Below are positions 25,135 through 34,384 of a stretch of 35,583 nucleotides of DNA, piece by piece. The position numbers and the translations under genes are program-made. Numbering within the stretch: the first letter of the stretch is position 1; each line of letters begins with the position of its first letter. Origin of the DNA: Actinomycetota bacterium (lineage in GTDB: Bacteria > Actinomycetota > Thermoleophilia > Gaiellales > Gaiellaceae); assembly GCA_013695385.1 (NCBI GenBank), contig JACDAN010000175.1, forward strand, positions 1-35,583. The letters run 5' to 3'. The notes below the pieces were generated by a model. The model had not been told where the DNA came from, did not search any database, and was given only the letters and a program-made list of their open reading frames with translations.

Positions 25135-26094
25135 ATGCTCGACCGCCGCCTACTCCTCCTCTCCTACTTCGAGCCGGACGACGTTCCGAAGCTGATTCGT
25201 GCCGTCCGCGCGACGGCGACGCCGGCCGGCACCCGGATCTACGTCGGCAGCTACGGGGTCAACGCGCCCGTGGCCCGGCAGGTACAGGAGTTGAAGCGCG
25301 GCCTGTACGCGCCCATGTTTCCCATCAAGCCGACCTCGTTCTGGAACCGGCGCAGGGTCGACGGAGCCCACGACCCACGGTACGAGGGCAAGCTGCCGTC
25401 GCTCCCATCGCTCCTGGGACTGCCCTCGAGGGATCGGCTTGCCTGGGGGAGGGAACTGGGGCGACGGTTCCGCGACGAGATGCGGATCGCAGAGGAGGAG
25501 GGGGTCCGAGTCGACGCTTGGCAGTTCGACGAGCTCGTCTCGGAGCTCAGTGGGAAGGATGGGCGACGATGGCGCGACTTCACCCGGGGCGCCCTCCACG
25601 GCCTCAATCTTGGACGCCCGGAGTTCAGCGACGGGCCGCGGGTCGGCTTCGTCTGGGCGTCGCTTCCGGCCCTCCAAATTGCGCGCCTCCCGGTCGACTC
25701 GGAGCTCGGAGCGTTCTGGCGAGCCCTGGCGAGCGCCACGTTCCGGCTGGTCGGCGAGGAGTACCCGGTGTTCGCCGGGAACCCCGCGGACGCGGCGCGG
25801 GCGAATGCGGCCGAGTACCGGCTCTTGGCCGGCTCCCGCGGCACGATCCGCCGTGAGCTCGCCGCCCGCTACATGGTCGGGATGACACCGGGGTGGCACC
25901 TGGCCCGTGGGCTCCGGGGCAACACGTCTCACTGGCCGCGCGCCCAGGTCAACCGCTGGCGCGCGAAGTTCGTGGACGAGCGCGAGCAAATCGGATCGGC
26001 GGGGTTCGGCGCGTACCACTTCAGGTTCGAGAACAGCTCGGAGCAGGTGATGAAAGACACTCTCGCCGGCCTCGCCCGGGGCCTAGATGGGTGA
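25135..26094 (+). CDS. hypothetical protein
   Basis: long high-GC ORF, MLDRRLLLLSYFEPDDVPKLIRAVRATATPAGTRIYVGSYG; start uncertain. Confidence 0.65.
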   Translation: MLDRRLLLLSYFEPDDVPKLIRAVRATATPAGTRIYVGSYGVNAPVARQVQELKRGLYAPMFPIKPTSFWNRRRVDGAHDPRYEGKLPSLPSLLGLPSRDRLAWGRELGRRFRDEMRIAEEEGVRVDAWQFDELVSELSGKDGRRWRDFTRGALHGLNLGRPEFSDGPRVGFVWASLPALQIARLPVDSELGAFWRALASATFRLVGEEYPVFAGNPADAARANAAEYRLLAGSRGTIRRELAARYMVGMTPGWHLARGLRGNTSHWPRAQVNRWRAKFVDEREQIGSAGFGAYHFRFENSSEQVMKDTLAGLARGLDG

Positions 26095-26304
26095 TGCCAT
26101 GAGATCGTTCGTTCCGGGGCGCGAGCTGGCCGCTCTGGGGCGCGGCGTCAGGCCGGTGGCGATGCTGGCAGCATCGGTGGCGGACTGGCGACGTCGAAGC
26201 GGACGGTCGTGGGCGGGCGCCGCCAAGGCGCCCGGCTGGGGCCGGGAGCGGCCCAGACGCGTCAGATCGTCCATCCGGACGCGCGAGATCGTGGCATCAC
26301 CCAT
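26087..26304. repeat. 13-bp perfect terminal inverted repeats ATGGGTGATGCCA flanking a 218-bp segment
   Basis: arms 26087-26099 and 26292-26304. Confidence 0.55.
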
Positions 26305-27453
26305 TTAGCCTGAGAAGGCTCGGCGGAGCCGCTCGAGCCCGGTGTCCAGCTGGTCGTCGGTCACTGCGAGGGAGAGCCGGGCCCTGCCTGCACCCGACGG
26401 GCCGAACCCCTCCCCGGGCGCGAGCGCGATCCGAGACTCCGTGAGCAGACGCTCGACGGTGACGCCCTCCGGAAGCTCGAGCCAGACGTAGAAGCTCCCC
26501 TCACAGACGGGTCGTTCGATTGCGCACCCGTCGAGCACTTCGAAGACCCGGTCGCGACGCGCCTGATAGCGGTCGCGTCGCTCGAAGACCGAGTCCTGCG
26601 GGCCGGTGAGCGCGGCGATGCCCGCCTCCTGCACGGCGGTGAAGATTCCGGCTCGGGTGTGATCCTGGAGGAGGTCCAACCGCTCGACGATCTCGGAGTT
26701 GCCCACGACGAAGCCGAGGCGCCACCCGGCCATCCCGTAGGTCTTCGACATCGAGAACATCTCCACGCCCACGTCCTTTGCGCCCGGCGTGGCGAGGAAG
26801 CTCTCGGGGCTGCGCTCGTCGAACACGAGATCACCGTAGGCAAGGTCGTGCACGACGGCGGCCCCGGTCTGCTCCGCGAACGAGACCGCGTCGGCGAACG
26901 TCCCCGGCGGAGCCACGACCGCGCACGGATTGGAGGGATAGTTCAGGTAGACGGCGGCGATGTCGTCCCGAGGCGCCTCGTCGAAAGCCGGCGCCCATCC
27001 GGACGCAGGATCGAGCCGGAGGCCCACGAGCCTGGCCGCGGCGAGTGCGACGCCGGACGGGTAGTCGGGGTAGCCCGGGTCGGGGAGCAGAATCGTGTTG
27101 CCGCGCTCCGCGAGCACCAGCGCGAGCTCGACGAGCGCGGTCTTCGTCCCGGGGACGACGGCGACTTCCGTCTCCGGGTCGAGCTCCACGCCGTAGAGCG
27201 ACCGGTAGCGCTCGGCGATTGCCACACGGAGCTCGGGGAGGCCTCGAAACGGCGGATACCCGTGGGCCTGCGGCTCACTGGCAGCAGTCGCCAGACGCTC
27301 GACCACATGCCGGGGTGGGCCTACTTCCGGGTTTCCACGGCCGAGGTCGATGAGTGGCTCGCCGCTGCCTCGAGCCGCCTCCGACACTCGGGCGAGCAGG
27401 GCGGTGAAGTATTGAGGTGGAAGCCGGTCGAGTCTCGCCGGCCGTGGACGCAC
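26305..27453 (-). CDS. PLP-dependent aminotransferase class I/II
   Basis: GRGNPEVGPPRHVVERL; YLNYPSNPCAVVAPPGTF; SMSKTYGMAGWRLGFVVG. Confidence 0.9.
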   Translation of the reverse strand: MRPRPARLDRLPPQYFTALLARVSEAARGSGEPLIDLGRGNPEVGPPRHVVERLATAASEPQAHGYPPFRGLPELRVAIAERYRSLYGVELDPETEVAVVPGTKTALVELALVLAERGNTILLPDPGYPDYPSGVALAAARLVGLRLDPASGWAPAFDEAPRDDIAAVYLNYPSNPCAVVAPPGTFADAVSFAEQTGAAVVHDLAYGDLVFDERSPESFLATPGAKDVGVEMFSMSKTYGMAGWRLGFVVGNSEIVERLDLLQDHTRAGIFTAVQEAGIAALTGPQDSVFERRDRYQARRDRVFEVLDGCAIERPVCEGSFYVWLELPEGVTVERLLTESRIALAPGEGFGPSGAGRARLSLAVTDDQLDTGLERLRRAFSG

Positions 27454-27463
27454 CTCGCGGATC

Positions 27464-28081
27464 CTAGTGCGGGAGGAGCGCCTGCACGATCCGGCCGGTG
27501 ACATCGTCGCGGTCTTCGACACGGACTACGAGTCTCGGTCCGCGGTTCGACTCCCGGCTGTCAAAGGTGAGCTCACGTGCGCCGCGTGTGGTGATCGCCA
27601 GGCTGATGTCCTCGTCCCCGCTCACCAGTGAGGTGACCTCGACGGCGCTCCAGATGCCCTGGCGCACGGGCTTCGACGACGCATAGCGCAGCGAGAAGCG
27701 CGGCGCGTTCGAGTAGGTGAGGCCGGCTTCCCGCCAGCGGTGCTCGTCGACTCGTCGCACTTCGTAGCTCGTGCGCCTCGCCCGGCTTGTATGGAGGAGG
27801 AGGATCACGCTCGCCACGTTGCTCGTGAGCTTGCCGGGGTGAAAGCGCAGGTAGGTGGTCGCGACCGGCGAGCTGTTCACTCGGAGCACTTTCGCGCGGC
27901 CGTAGTTTGCGCGGGGCAGCGAAGCGGTGACATACGTGTCGGCCACTGGCTTGAACGCACGGATCTTGGCCGGAGGGTCGGTTGCGGCCGGCGCCTGGCC
28001 GGTCAGGGCCACGGTCGTGACCGTTCCGGCCGCGAGCAGCCTCCAGCCGTACCTAGTCCGTGCGGGCTCTTGGGAACGCAT
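27464..28081 (-). CDS. secreted DNRLRE/CBM96-like domain protein
   Basis: ADTYVTASLPRANYGRAKVLRVNSSPVATTYLRFHPG ... WREAGLTYSNAP. Confidence 0.8.
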   Translation of the reverse strand: MRSQEPARTRYGWRLLAAGTVTTVALTGQAPAATDPPAKIRAFKPVADTYVTASLPRANYGRAKVLRVNSSPVATTYLRFHPGKLTSNVASVILLLHTSRARRTSYEVRRVDEHRWREAGLTYSNAPRFSLRYASSKPVRQGIWSAVEVTSLVSGDEDISLAITTRGARELTFDSRESNRGPRLVVRVEDRDDVTGRIVQALLPH

Positions 28082-28150
28082 GCCTGTTCGACCTCATGAG
28101 AGGTCTACTCCAAGTAGCCCCCAGGGGAGCTGAACCCTTACGAGCCCGAG

Positions 28151-29461
28151 CTAGCTTGCGGCCGGGATGCGTCCGGCTGGGACCTGCACGGCCATCGCCT
28201 TCTTCAGCACGGCGAGTGCCTCGTCGGCCCGGCCCTCGGCTTCGTGAAGCGCGGCCAGCTTGCCGTACAGCTCGAGGAGATAACGGTCGGAGTCAGCCTC
28301 GAGCTTCTCGGCGGCCTCCTCGTAGAAAGTCCGCGCCTGCCCTGTGTCGCCAAGGAGCTCGTAGATCTCACCGAGCAGCGCGAGGCCGCGGCCGGCGTCG
28401 TTGGAAGCAGCGTCAGCCAGGGCGCGGGTGCTTTCAGAGGCCAGCTGCCTGGCCTCGTCACGGCGGTTCACCTGAACGAGCGCCCGCGCCCTCTCGAGCT
28501 GGAAGAGGGCGATCTCGAGCTTGCTTCCACCCGCTTCGATCAGGGGCAAACCGCGGTCGATGAGATCCAGCGCCTCCGCGGGGTTTCCGCGGTCGAGCTC
28601 GACGTGGGCCAGGAGCTGGTGCGCGCGAGCCGCATACTGGGTGTGCTCGGTCAGCTCCAGGAGCGCGAGTGCCTTCCGGGCGCAGCCCGCCGCGGTCGAA
28701 GCGTTGCCGCGCAATGCATGGAGCCGCGACTGGGACCAGTAGATGCGGGCGCGAAAAAGAGGGTCGGCAGCGTGGGGGGCATGCTCGACGGTCTTCTGCA
28801 GCAGCTCCTCTGCCTCCGAGAACTCCCCCGCGTCGATGTATGCGTTCGCGAGCAGCACGCCGAAACGGACGGTCTCGATCGAGTCTCCCCGCTCCTCCGC
28901 CTCTCGCAGCGCCTGCCGGAAGATCCTGATCGCCGGCGAGTAGTCACCGACCATCGCATGGGAGCGACCGAGGGTGTCCGCGAGCGCCGGCTGTGAGGCC
29001 GCCTCGAGATTCGCGATCCGAAGGGCTTCCTCGAGCAGCTCGATCGCCTTCCGCGGCTCGCCGCGGTCATGGGCGATCTGGCCGAGGCCCGCGAGCGCCC
29101 GTGATCGAATCGCGGTCGTCTGAGCTCCGTCGCTGACCTCGTTGTACAGACGGTCGGCCGCCTCGATGTCGCCCAGCCGGAGCGACACCTCCGCGTCGAG
29201 GAGCTTGCGATCCTCGCCTCCGGCTTCCCTCTCGAGCCCGGTCGCAAGAAAGTCCTCGCTGACCCCCAGCCTCCGGCCCATCTCGCGCAAGAGCTGCAGC
29301 GAGGGGATTCGTTCTCCGGCCTCGATCCGCGAGATGTAGGCCGGAGAGCAGCCGTCGAACGACAGTTGCCTCTGGCTGATGCCGACTCGCTCCCGAGCTC
29401 GGCGAAGGCGCCTGCCTACCGCAGCCGGGTCGTCGACATGAGTTGACTTTCGTCGTGGCAC
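28151..29461 (-). CDS. XRE-family HTH plus tetratricopeptide-repeat regulator
   Basis: LRRARERVGISQRQLSFDGCSPAYISRIEAGERIPSLQLLREMGRRLGVS; TPR repeats. Confidence 0.9.
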   Translation of the reverse strand: MPRRKSTHVDDPAAVGRRLRRARERVGISQRQLSFDGCSPAYISRIEAGERIPSLQLLREMGRRLGVSEDFLATGLEREAGGEDRKLLDAEVSLRLGDIEAADRLYNEVSDGAQTTAIRSRALAGLGQIAHDRGEPRKAIELLEEALRIANLEAASQPALADTLGRSHAMVGDYSPAIRIFRQALREAEERGDSIETVRFGVLLANAYIDAGEFSEAEELLQKTVEHAPHAADPLFRARIYWSQSRLHALRGNASTAAGCARKALALLELTEHTQYAARAHQLLAHVELDRGNPAEALDLIDRGLPLIEAGGSKLEIALFQLERARALVQVNRRDEARQLASESTRALADAASNDAGRGLALLGEIYELLGDTGQARTFYEEAAEKLEADSDRYLLELYGKLAALHEAEGRADEALAVLKKAMAVQVPAGRIPAAS

Positions 29462-29553
29462 GGCAGCAGCCTACCCCCCGATCTGAGGGGTTCGTCGTTT
29501 TCCATTGGCGAGGCCCTCCACGAACGACCCGGAGCGGGCGTGGCGGTCAAGTT

Positions 29554-29970
29554 CTACTGGGAGATCGCCTCGACGACCTGACCGGTCTGGCTGTCGTCCC
29601 CGTGACGCGCGACGTCGGCCTGCGCCACGATTCCGACCAGGCGGCCGTCCTCCTCCACCACCGGGAGCCGTCTGACCTGGTGCTGCGCCATCAGCCTCAG
29701 CGCCTCACCGAGCTCCTGTTGGGGGTCGACTGTGACCAGGTCGGTCGACGCCACCTCGCGTACGGTCGTCGAACGAGGATCCTGGCCTTCGGCGACCACG
29801 CGAATCGCGATGTCCCGGTCGGTCAGCGTGCCGACGAGCCGGTCTCCTTCGACCACGGGAACCAGGCCGACGTCGTCGTCGCGCATCGCCTGCGCAGCCT
29901 CGATCACCGTCTGGTTCGCGCCCACCGTGCGTGGGTTCTCCGTCATCAGGTCGCGAATGCTCTTTCCCAT
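29554..29970 (-). CDS. CBS-domain protein
   Basis: two CBS repeats: IRDLMTENPRTVGANQTVIEAAQAMRDDDVGLVPVVEGDRLVGTLTDRDI. Confidence 0.92.
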   Translation of the reverse strand: MGKSIRDLMTENPRTVGANQTVIEAAQAMRDDDVGLVPVVEGDRLVGTLTDRDIAIRVVAEGQDPRSTTVREVASTDLVTVDPQQELGEALRLMAQHQVRRLPVVEEDGRLVGIVAQADVARHGDDSQTGQVVEAISQ

Positions 29971-30048
29971 TGCTCTCTCCTTCCGTCGTTTCCCCCGGCG
30001 GCTTTCCCGTAGCCAGGGGGCGCGAAACGGAGTGGTGCAAGCGGCGAC

Positions 30049-30174
30049 CTAGTCCGCGCCGGGGTCGTCCTCGGCGTCTGTGTCTTCTTCTGCCTCGGGG
30101 TCCGGGATCGGCGACCCGTCGACCTCCTCGTTTCGATCGTCCTCTCGGGGATGCTGAGATACCGTCTCGTCCAT
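30049..30174 (-). CDS. 41-aa acidic microprotein candidate (below ORF-track cutoff)
   Basis: MDETVSQHPREDDRNEEVDGSPIPDPEAEEDTDAEDDPGAD*; ATG overlaps thrS ATG in CATG. Confidence 0.3.
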   Translation of the reverse strand: MDETVSQHPREDDRNEEVDGSPIPDPEAEEDTDAEDDPGAD

Positions 30175-32062
30175 GCGCGTCATCCTGCCCGATTCTTCCG
30201 AGCTGGAACTCCCCGACGGCGCGTCGGGGCTCGACGCCGCCGCTGCGATCGGCCCGAAACTCGCGCGCGAAGCGGTGCTCGTACGGGTGAACGGTGTCGT
30301 GCAAGACCTCCGGTTGCCGCTCGAGGACGGAGAGCCGATCCAGATCCTGACGACGCGCGATCGAGACGATCCGGACGCCCTCGCCGTCCTTCGCCATTCG
30401 ACGGCGCACCTCCTCGCCGAGGCCGTCCGCCGCCTGTATCCCGGCGTGAAGATCGCGATCGGGCCGCCGATCGCGAACGGGTTCTACTACGACTTCGAGT
30501 TCTCCGAGCCGATCGGCGAGGACGCCTTGCAGCGGATCGAGGCCGAAATCGGCCGCGAGCTCGAGGAAGGGCGGAGCTGGAAGCGGGAAGAGGTCTCCGG
30601 CGAGGCGGCCCGAGAGCGGTTCGAAGCAGAGGGCGAGCCGTACAAGGTCGAGCTCGTCGAAACCGCAGAAGGCGACATCTCCCTCTACACCCAGGGCGAG
30701 TTCACCGACCTGTGCCGCGGGCCGCACCTGCAGGACTCGGGGCCGATCAAGGCCGTCAAGCTCACCGGCCTCGCCGGAGCCTACTGGCGTGGCGACGAGC
30801 GCAACACGCAGCTGACGCGCATCTATGGAACGGCCTTCTACTCGGAGGCCGACCTGAAGGAGCACCTCGAGAGGCTCGACGAGGCGCGTCGGCGAGATCA
30901 TCGAAGACTCGGCCCGCAGCTCGACCTCGTCCATCTCTCCGATCACGCGCCGGGGATGCCGTTCTGGCATCCGAAGGGGATGGTGATCTGGAACACCCTG
31001 GAGGATCTCCGCCGCAGCGAGAATGCGAAGCGCGGCTACCTCGAAGTGAAGACGCCGCTGCTCTACGACGTCCAGACCTGGCAGACGTCCGGGCACTGGG
31101 AGAAGTTCCGGGACGACATGTTCGTCGTCCCCTATGGCGAGGAGCGGGCGCTCGGGCTGAAACCGATGAACTGCCCCGGCCACATGCTCATGTTCGGGAG
31201 CGCTCTCCGAAGCTATCGCGACCTGCCGCTCCGCTACGCAGAGTCGTCGACTCTCCACCGCAACGAGCGCGCCGGCACGCTTCACGGCCTGCTCCGCGTC
31301 CAGCACGTGACGCAGGACGACGCGCACATCTTCTGCACCCGCGAGCAGATCGAGGAGGAGATCTTCGGTTGCCTCGACTTCGCGAAATCGGTCTACGACC
31401 TCTTCGAGATGGAAGCGAGGTTCGAGCTCTCCACACGGCCGGAGAACAAGCTCGGCACCGACGAGGAGTGGGACTTCACGGAGGAGGCCCTGAAAGCGGC
31501 GCTCGAGCGCCGCGGAGTCGCCTACGAGCTCAACGAGGGAGACGGAGCGTTCTACGGGCCGAAGATCGATCTGCACATGAACGACGTCCTCGGCCGCTCC
31601 TGGCAGATGGGGACGATCCAGCTCGACGCCCAGATGCCGGCACGCTTCGGGTTGAGCTACATGGGCGCCGACAACGAGGAGCACACCCCATACGTCGTCC
31701 ATCGGGCGCTCCTGGGCTCGCTCGAGCGGTTCATCGGAATCCTGATCGAGCACTACGCGTGCGCCTTCCCGCTGTGGCTCGCGCCGATCCAGGTGCGCAT
31801 CGTCCCCGTCGGTGAGGGGCACCGGAAAGCCGCTGCGGCCGTGGCGGAGCGGCTCGCAGCAGCGGACATTCGCGTGGACTTGGACGAGCGCGACGAGACT
31901 GTCGGACGCAAGATCCGCGACGCGGAGGTCGAGAAGGTTCCCTATGTCGTCGTCTTCGGCGATCGTGAGTCCGAGGACTCGCTCTCCGTGCGCGAACGAG
32001 GTGGGGCGCAATCGTCACCGAGTCTCCACGAATTCCTACGCGAGCTCGTTGCTAAGGTATGA
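30173..32062 (+). CDS. thrS: threonyl-tRNA synthetase
   Basis: TGS domain, HSTAHLLAEAVRRLYPG, MNCPGHMLMFGS, LSTRPENKLGTDEEW. Confidence 0.97.
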   Translation: MRVILPDSSELELPDGASGLDAAAAIGPKLAREAVLVRVNGVVQDLRLPLEDGEPIQILTTRDRDDPDALAVLRHSTAHLLAEAVRRLYPGVKIAIGPPIANGFYYDFEFSEPIGEDALQRIEAEIGRELEEGRSWKREEVSGEAARERFEAEGEPYKVELVETAEGDISLYTQGEFTDLCRGPHLQDSGPIKAVKLTGLAGAYWRGDERNTQLTRIYGTAFYSEADLKEHLERLDEARRRDHRRLGPQLDLVHLSDHAPGMPFWHPKGMVIWNTLEDLRRSENAKRGYLEVKTPLLYDVQTWQTSGHWEKFRDDMFVVPYGEERALGLKPMNCPGHMLMFGSALRSYRDLPLRYAESSTLHRNERAGTLHGLLRVQHVTQDDAHIFCTREQIEEEIFGCLDFAKSVYDLFEMEARFELSTRPENKLGTDEEWDFTEEALKAALERRGVAYELNEGDGAFYGPKIDLHMNDVLGRSWQMGTIQLDAQMPARFGLSYMGADNEEHTPYVVHRALLGSLERFIGILIEHYACAFPLWLAPIQVRIVPVGEGHRKAAAAVAERLAAADIRVDLDERDETVGRKIRDAEVEKVPYVVVFGDRESEDSLSVRERGGAQSSPSLHEFLRELVAKV

Positions 32063-32152
32063 GCCTGCAAGTAGGGGCGCAGCCGTTCCTCACCTTCCGC
32101 AGCGCGGAGACGCGCGGCGCGGAGGTTCAGGCAAGACGAGGAAACGTGTGAG

Positions 32153-32173
32153 CCGCTGCCTGCAGCGGTTTTG
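32153..32173 (+). terminator. terminator/attenuator-like hairpin upstream of infC
   Basis: CCGCTG-CCTG-CAGCGG followed by TTTTG. Confidence 0.5.
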
Positions 32174-32214
32174 TCGTTGAGAAGGAGGAGAGAGCAGAGC
32201 TTGGTGAAGAGCCT

Positions 32215-32904
32215 TTGAGGCCACGGCGGTTCGTTCGCCCTGAGCCTGCCCCGGAGCCGCAGACCAGGATCAACGAGCGGATCCGTTCCGCGCAGGTGAG
32301 GCTGATCGACGAGGACGGGTCGCAGGTCGGCGTGAAGCAGACGAGCGACGCGCTCGAGTATGCGTACGGAAAGAACCTCGATCTCGTCGAGGTCGCCCCG
32401 CAGGCCGCACCGCCCGTCGCCCGGGTCATGGACTACGGGAAATTTCGGTACCAGGAAGAGCAGAAGGCGAAGCTCGCGAGAAAGCACCAGTCCCAGGTCC
32501 ACGTCAAGGAGATCAAGCTCAGACCGAAGATCGCAACGCAGGATTACGAGACCAAGAAGGGCCATGTCGTCCGGTTCCTCAACCAGCGGGCGAAGGTGAA
32601 GGTCACGATCATGTTCCGGGGCAGGGAGACCAGCCATCCGGAGCGGGGCCGGGATCTCCTGATGCGGCTCGCTGAGGACGTCAAGGAGCTCGGCATCGTC
32701 GAGTCGCCGCCGCTCCTCGACGGGCGGAACATGGTCATGGTGCTCGGACCTACGAAGAACGCGGGAGTTTCCAGAGATGCCAAAGCAGAAGACATCCAGA
32801 GCAGCCAAGAAGAGATTCAAGGTGACCGGAGCGGGGAAGCTGCTGCGCCGACGGGCGATGCAGAGCCACCTGCTCGAGAAGAAGTCCGCGAAGCGCAAGC
32901 GTAG
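32215..32904 (+). CDS. infC: translation initiation factor IF-3 with C-terminal extension (TTG start)
   Basis: [59 protein letters not shown]. Confidence 0.93.
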   Translation: MRPRRFVRPEPAPEPQTRINERIRSAQVRLIDEDGSQVGVKQTSDALEYAYGKNLDLVEVAPQAAPPVARVMDYGKFRYQEEQKAKLARKHQSQVHVKEIKLRPKIATQDYETKKGHVVRFLNQRAKVKVTIMFRGRETSHPERGRDLLMRLAEDVKELGIVESPPLLDGRNMVMVLGPTKNAGVSRDAKAEDIQSSQEEIQGDRSGEAAAPTGDAEPPAREEVREAQA

Positions 32905-32989
32905 TTTCCGCCGGCTCGTCGATCTCTCCGGTCACGACGCGCGCGAGGTCACGCGCATGCTCGGCGGCCGCAAGAGAGGCGGCGGATAA
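32777..32989 (+). CDS. rpmI: 50S ribosomal protein bL35
   Basis: [46 protein letters not shown]. Confidence 0.95.
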   Translation: MPKQKTSRAAKKRFKVTGAGKLLRRRAMQSHLLEKKSAKRKRSFRRLVDLSGHDAREVTRMLGGRKRGGG

Positions 32990-33050
32990 TGGCTTGCGAT
33001 CCTTGGTTCTCGCGGCCGGTGACCACGATCTGGTCTGGATGTGATCGCTG

Positions 33051-33410
33051 ATGCCCCGCGTCAAACGTTCTGTTCACGGCCGCAAGAAGCGGCGGAAGGT
33101 GCTGGAGGCGGCGAAGGGCTACCGCGGTCTCAAGCACTCGACCTATCGCGCGGCGAAGGAGCAGGTCGAGCATTCCCTCGTCTACGCATACCGTGACCGA
33201 AAAGCCAGGAAGCGCGAGTTTCGCCGTCTCTGGATCATCCGGATCAACGCGGCCGTACGGGCGCACGGCCTCTCGTACAACCAGTTCGTCTCAGGGTGTC
33301 GCAAAGCCGGCATCGAGCTCGACCGGAAGGTGCTTGCCGAGATCGCCGTGACCGATCCGGACGGCTTCGGCAAGATCGCCGAACAGGCGCGCTCAGCGCT
33401 CGACAGCTGA
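33051..33410 (+). CDS. rplT: 50S ribosomal protein bL20
   Basis: MPRVKRSVHGRKKRRKVLEAAKGYRGLKHSTYRAAKEQVEHSLVYAYRDRKARKREFRRLWIIRINAA. Confidence 0.97.
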   Translation: MPRVKRSVHGRKKRRKVLEAAKGYRGLKHSTYRAAKEQVEHSLVYAYRDRKARKREFRRLWIIRINAAVRAHGLSYNQFVSGCRKAGIELDRKVLAEIAVTDPDGFGKIAEQARSALDS

Positions 33411-34384
33411 CCGCCGAGCTCGAGCAGGTCTTTCTCCAGCAGGCCGACCAGTGCGAGCGCACGGGCTCGCAGCTGTACGCCGACGTCTGCCGCCGCCTGG
33501 CGCGCGAGCCGGTCGTCGCCGACGTGGTGCGGGACGACCGATGGGATCGTGCCCTTCAGCTCCTCGGCGGGCTTCACTATCTGGCCCTCCGAGACGGGAT
33601 CGACCCCTGGGGCGACCCGGCGGCTGCCGTCACCGAGCACGCGGACTGGCTCCGTGGATTCGTTGCTGAACACGGCATCCAGACGAACGAGGTTCAGCGG
33701 AGCTGGATGCTGCTGCCCTGCTTCCTCGAGATCGTCAGGCGCACGGGCACCGAGATTCTCGACCTGATCGAGATCGGTCCGAGCGCGGGCCTCAACCTGG
33801 TCTGGGATCGCTACCGCTACCGGTACGAGAACGGCGGGTGGGGCAAGGCGGACGCCGCGCTCGAGCTCTCCGGCGAGGAGCGGCGACCGGTGCCGGGAAG
33901 CCTCTGGGGCTTCGTCCCGTGGGTTCGACGGCGGCGAGGCATCGATCTTTCACCGCTCGACCTGACGCGCGACGAAGACACTTTGCTCCTGAAGGCGTTC
34001 GTCTGGGCAGACCAGCAGCATCGCCTCGAGCGGTTGAACAGGGCCGTGGAGACTCTGCGAACCAATCCGCCGGTGCTCGAGCGCGGAGACGCCGCCGAAC
34101 GACTTCCCGAACTGCTTGCCGAACGACAGCCCGGCGCCCTGACGATCGTCGTCCAGACGGCGGTCACCGGGTACCTCGGCGAGCGTGCCGAGCGCATCGT
34201 CGGCGCTCTCGAGGACGCAGCTCGACAGTTTCCGCTGGCCTTCGTCTGGACCGCAAGGCCGGCTCCCGACGTCCACGACTACTGGGGGCTCTGGGTCCGG
34301 ATCTGGCCGGAGGGGGAGCCGTTCCTGATCGAACACGCCGGCTTCCACGGCCAGTGGCTCGAGTGGCTCGGAGAGGACGAGTGA
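33407..34384 (+). CDS. DUF2332-like protein (start uncertain)
   Basis: LQLLGGLHYLALRDGIDPWGDP; IEIGPSAGLNLVWDRYRYRYENGGWGKADAALEL. Confidence 0.75.
   Translation: MTAELEQVFLQQADQCERTGSQLYADVCRRLAREPVVADVVRDDRWDRALQLLGGLHYLALRDGIDPWGDPAAAVTEHADWLRGFVAEHGIQTNEVQRSWMLLPCFLEIVRRTGTEILDLIEIGPSAGLNLVWDRYRYRYENGGWGKADAALELSGEERRPVPGSLWGFVPWVRRRRGIDLSPLDLTRDEDTLLLKAFVWADQQHRLERLNRAVETLRTNPPVLERGDAAERLPELLAERQPGALTIVVQTAVTGYLGERAERIVGALEDAARQFPLAFVWTARPAPDVHDYWGLWVRIWPEGEPFLIEHAGFHGQWLEWLGEDE

Noticed and set aside
29705-32011. 768-aa minus ORF antisense to thrS
   Set aside because: High-GC shadow ORF; thrS on the plus strand is unambiguous.
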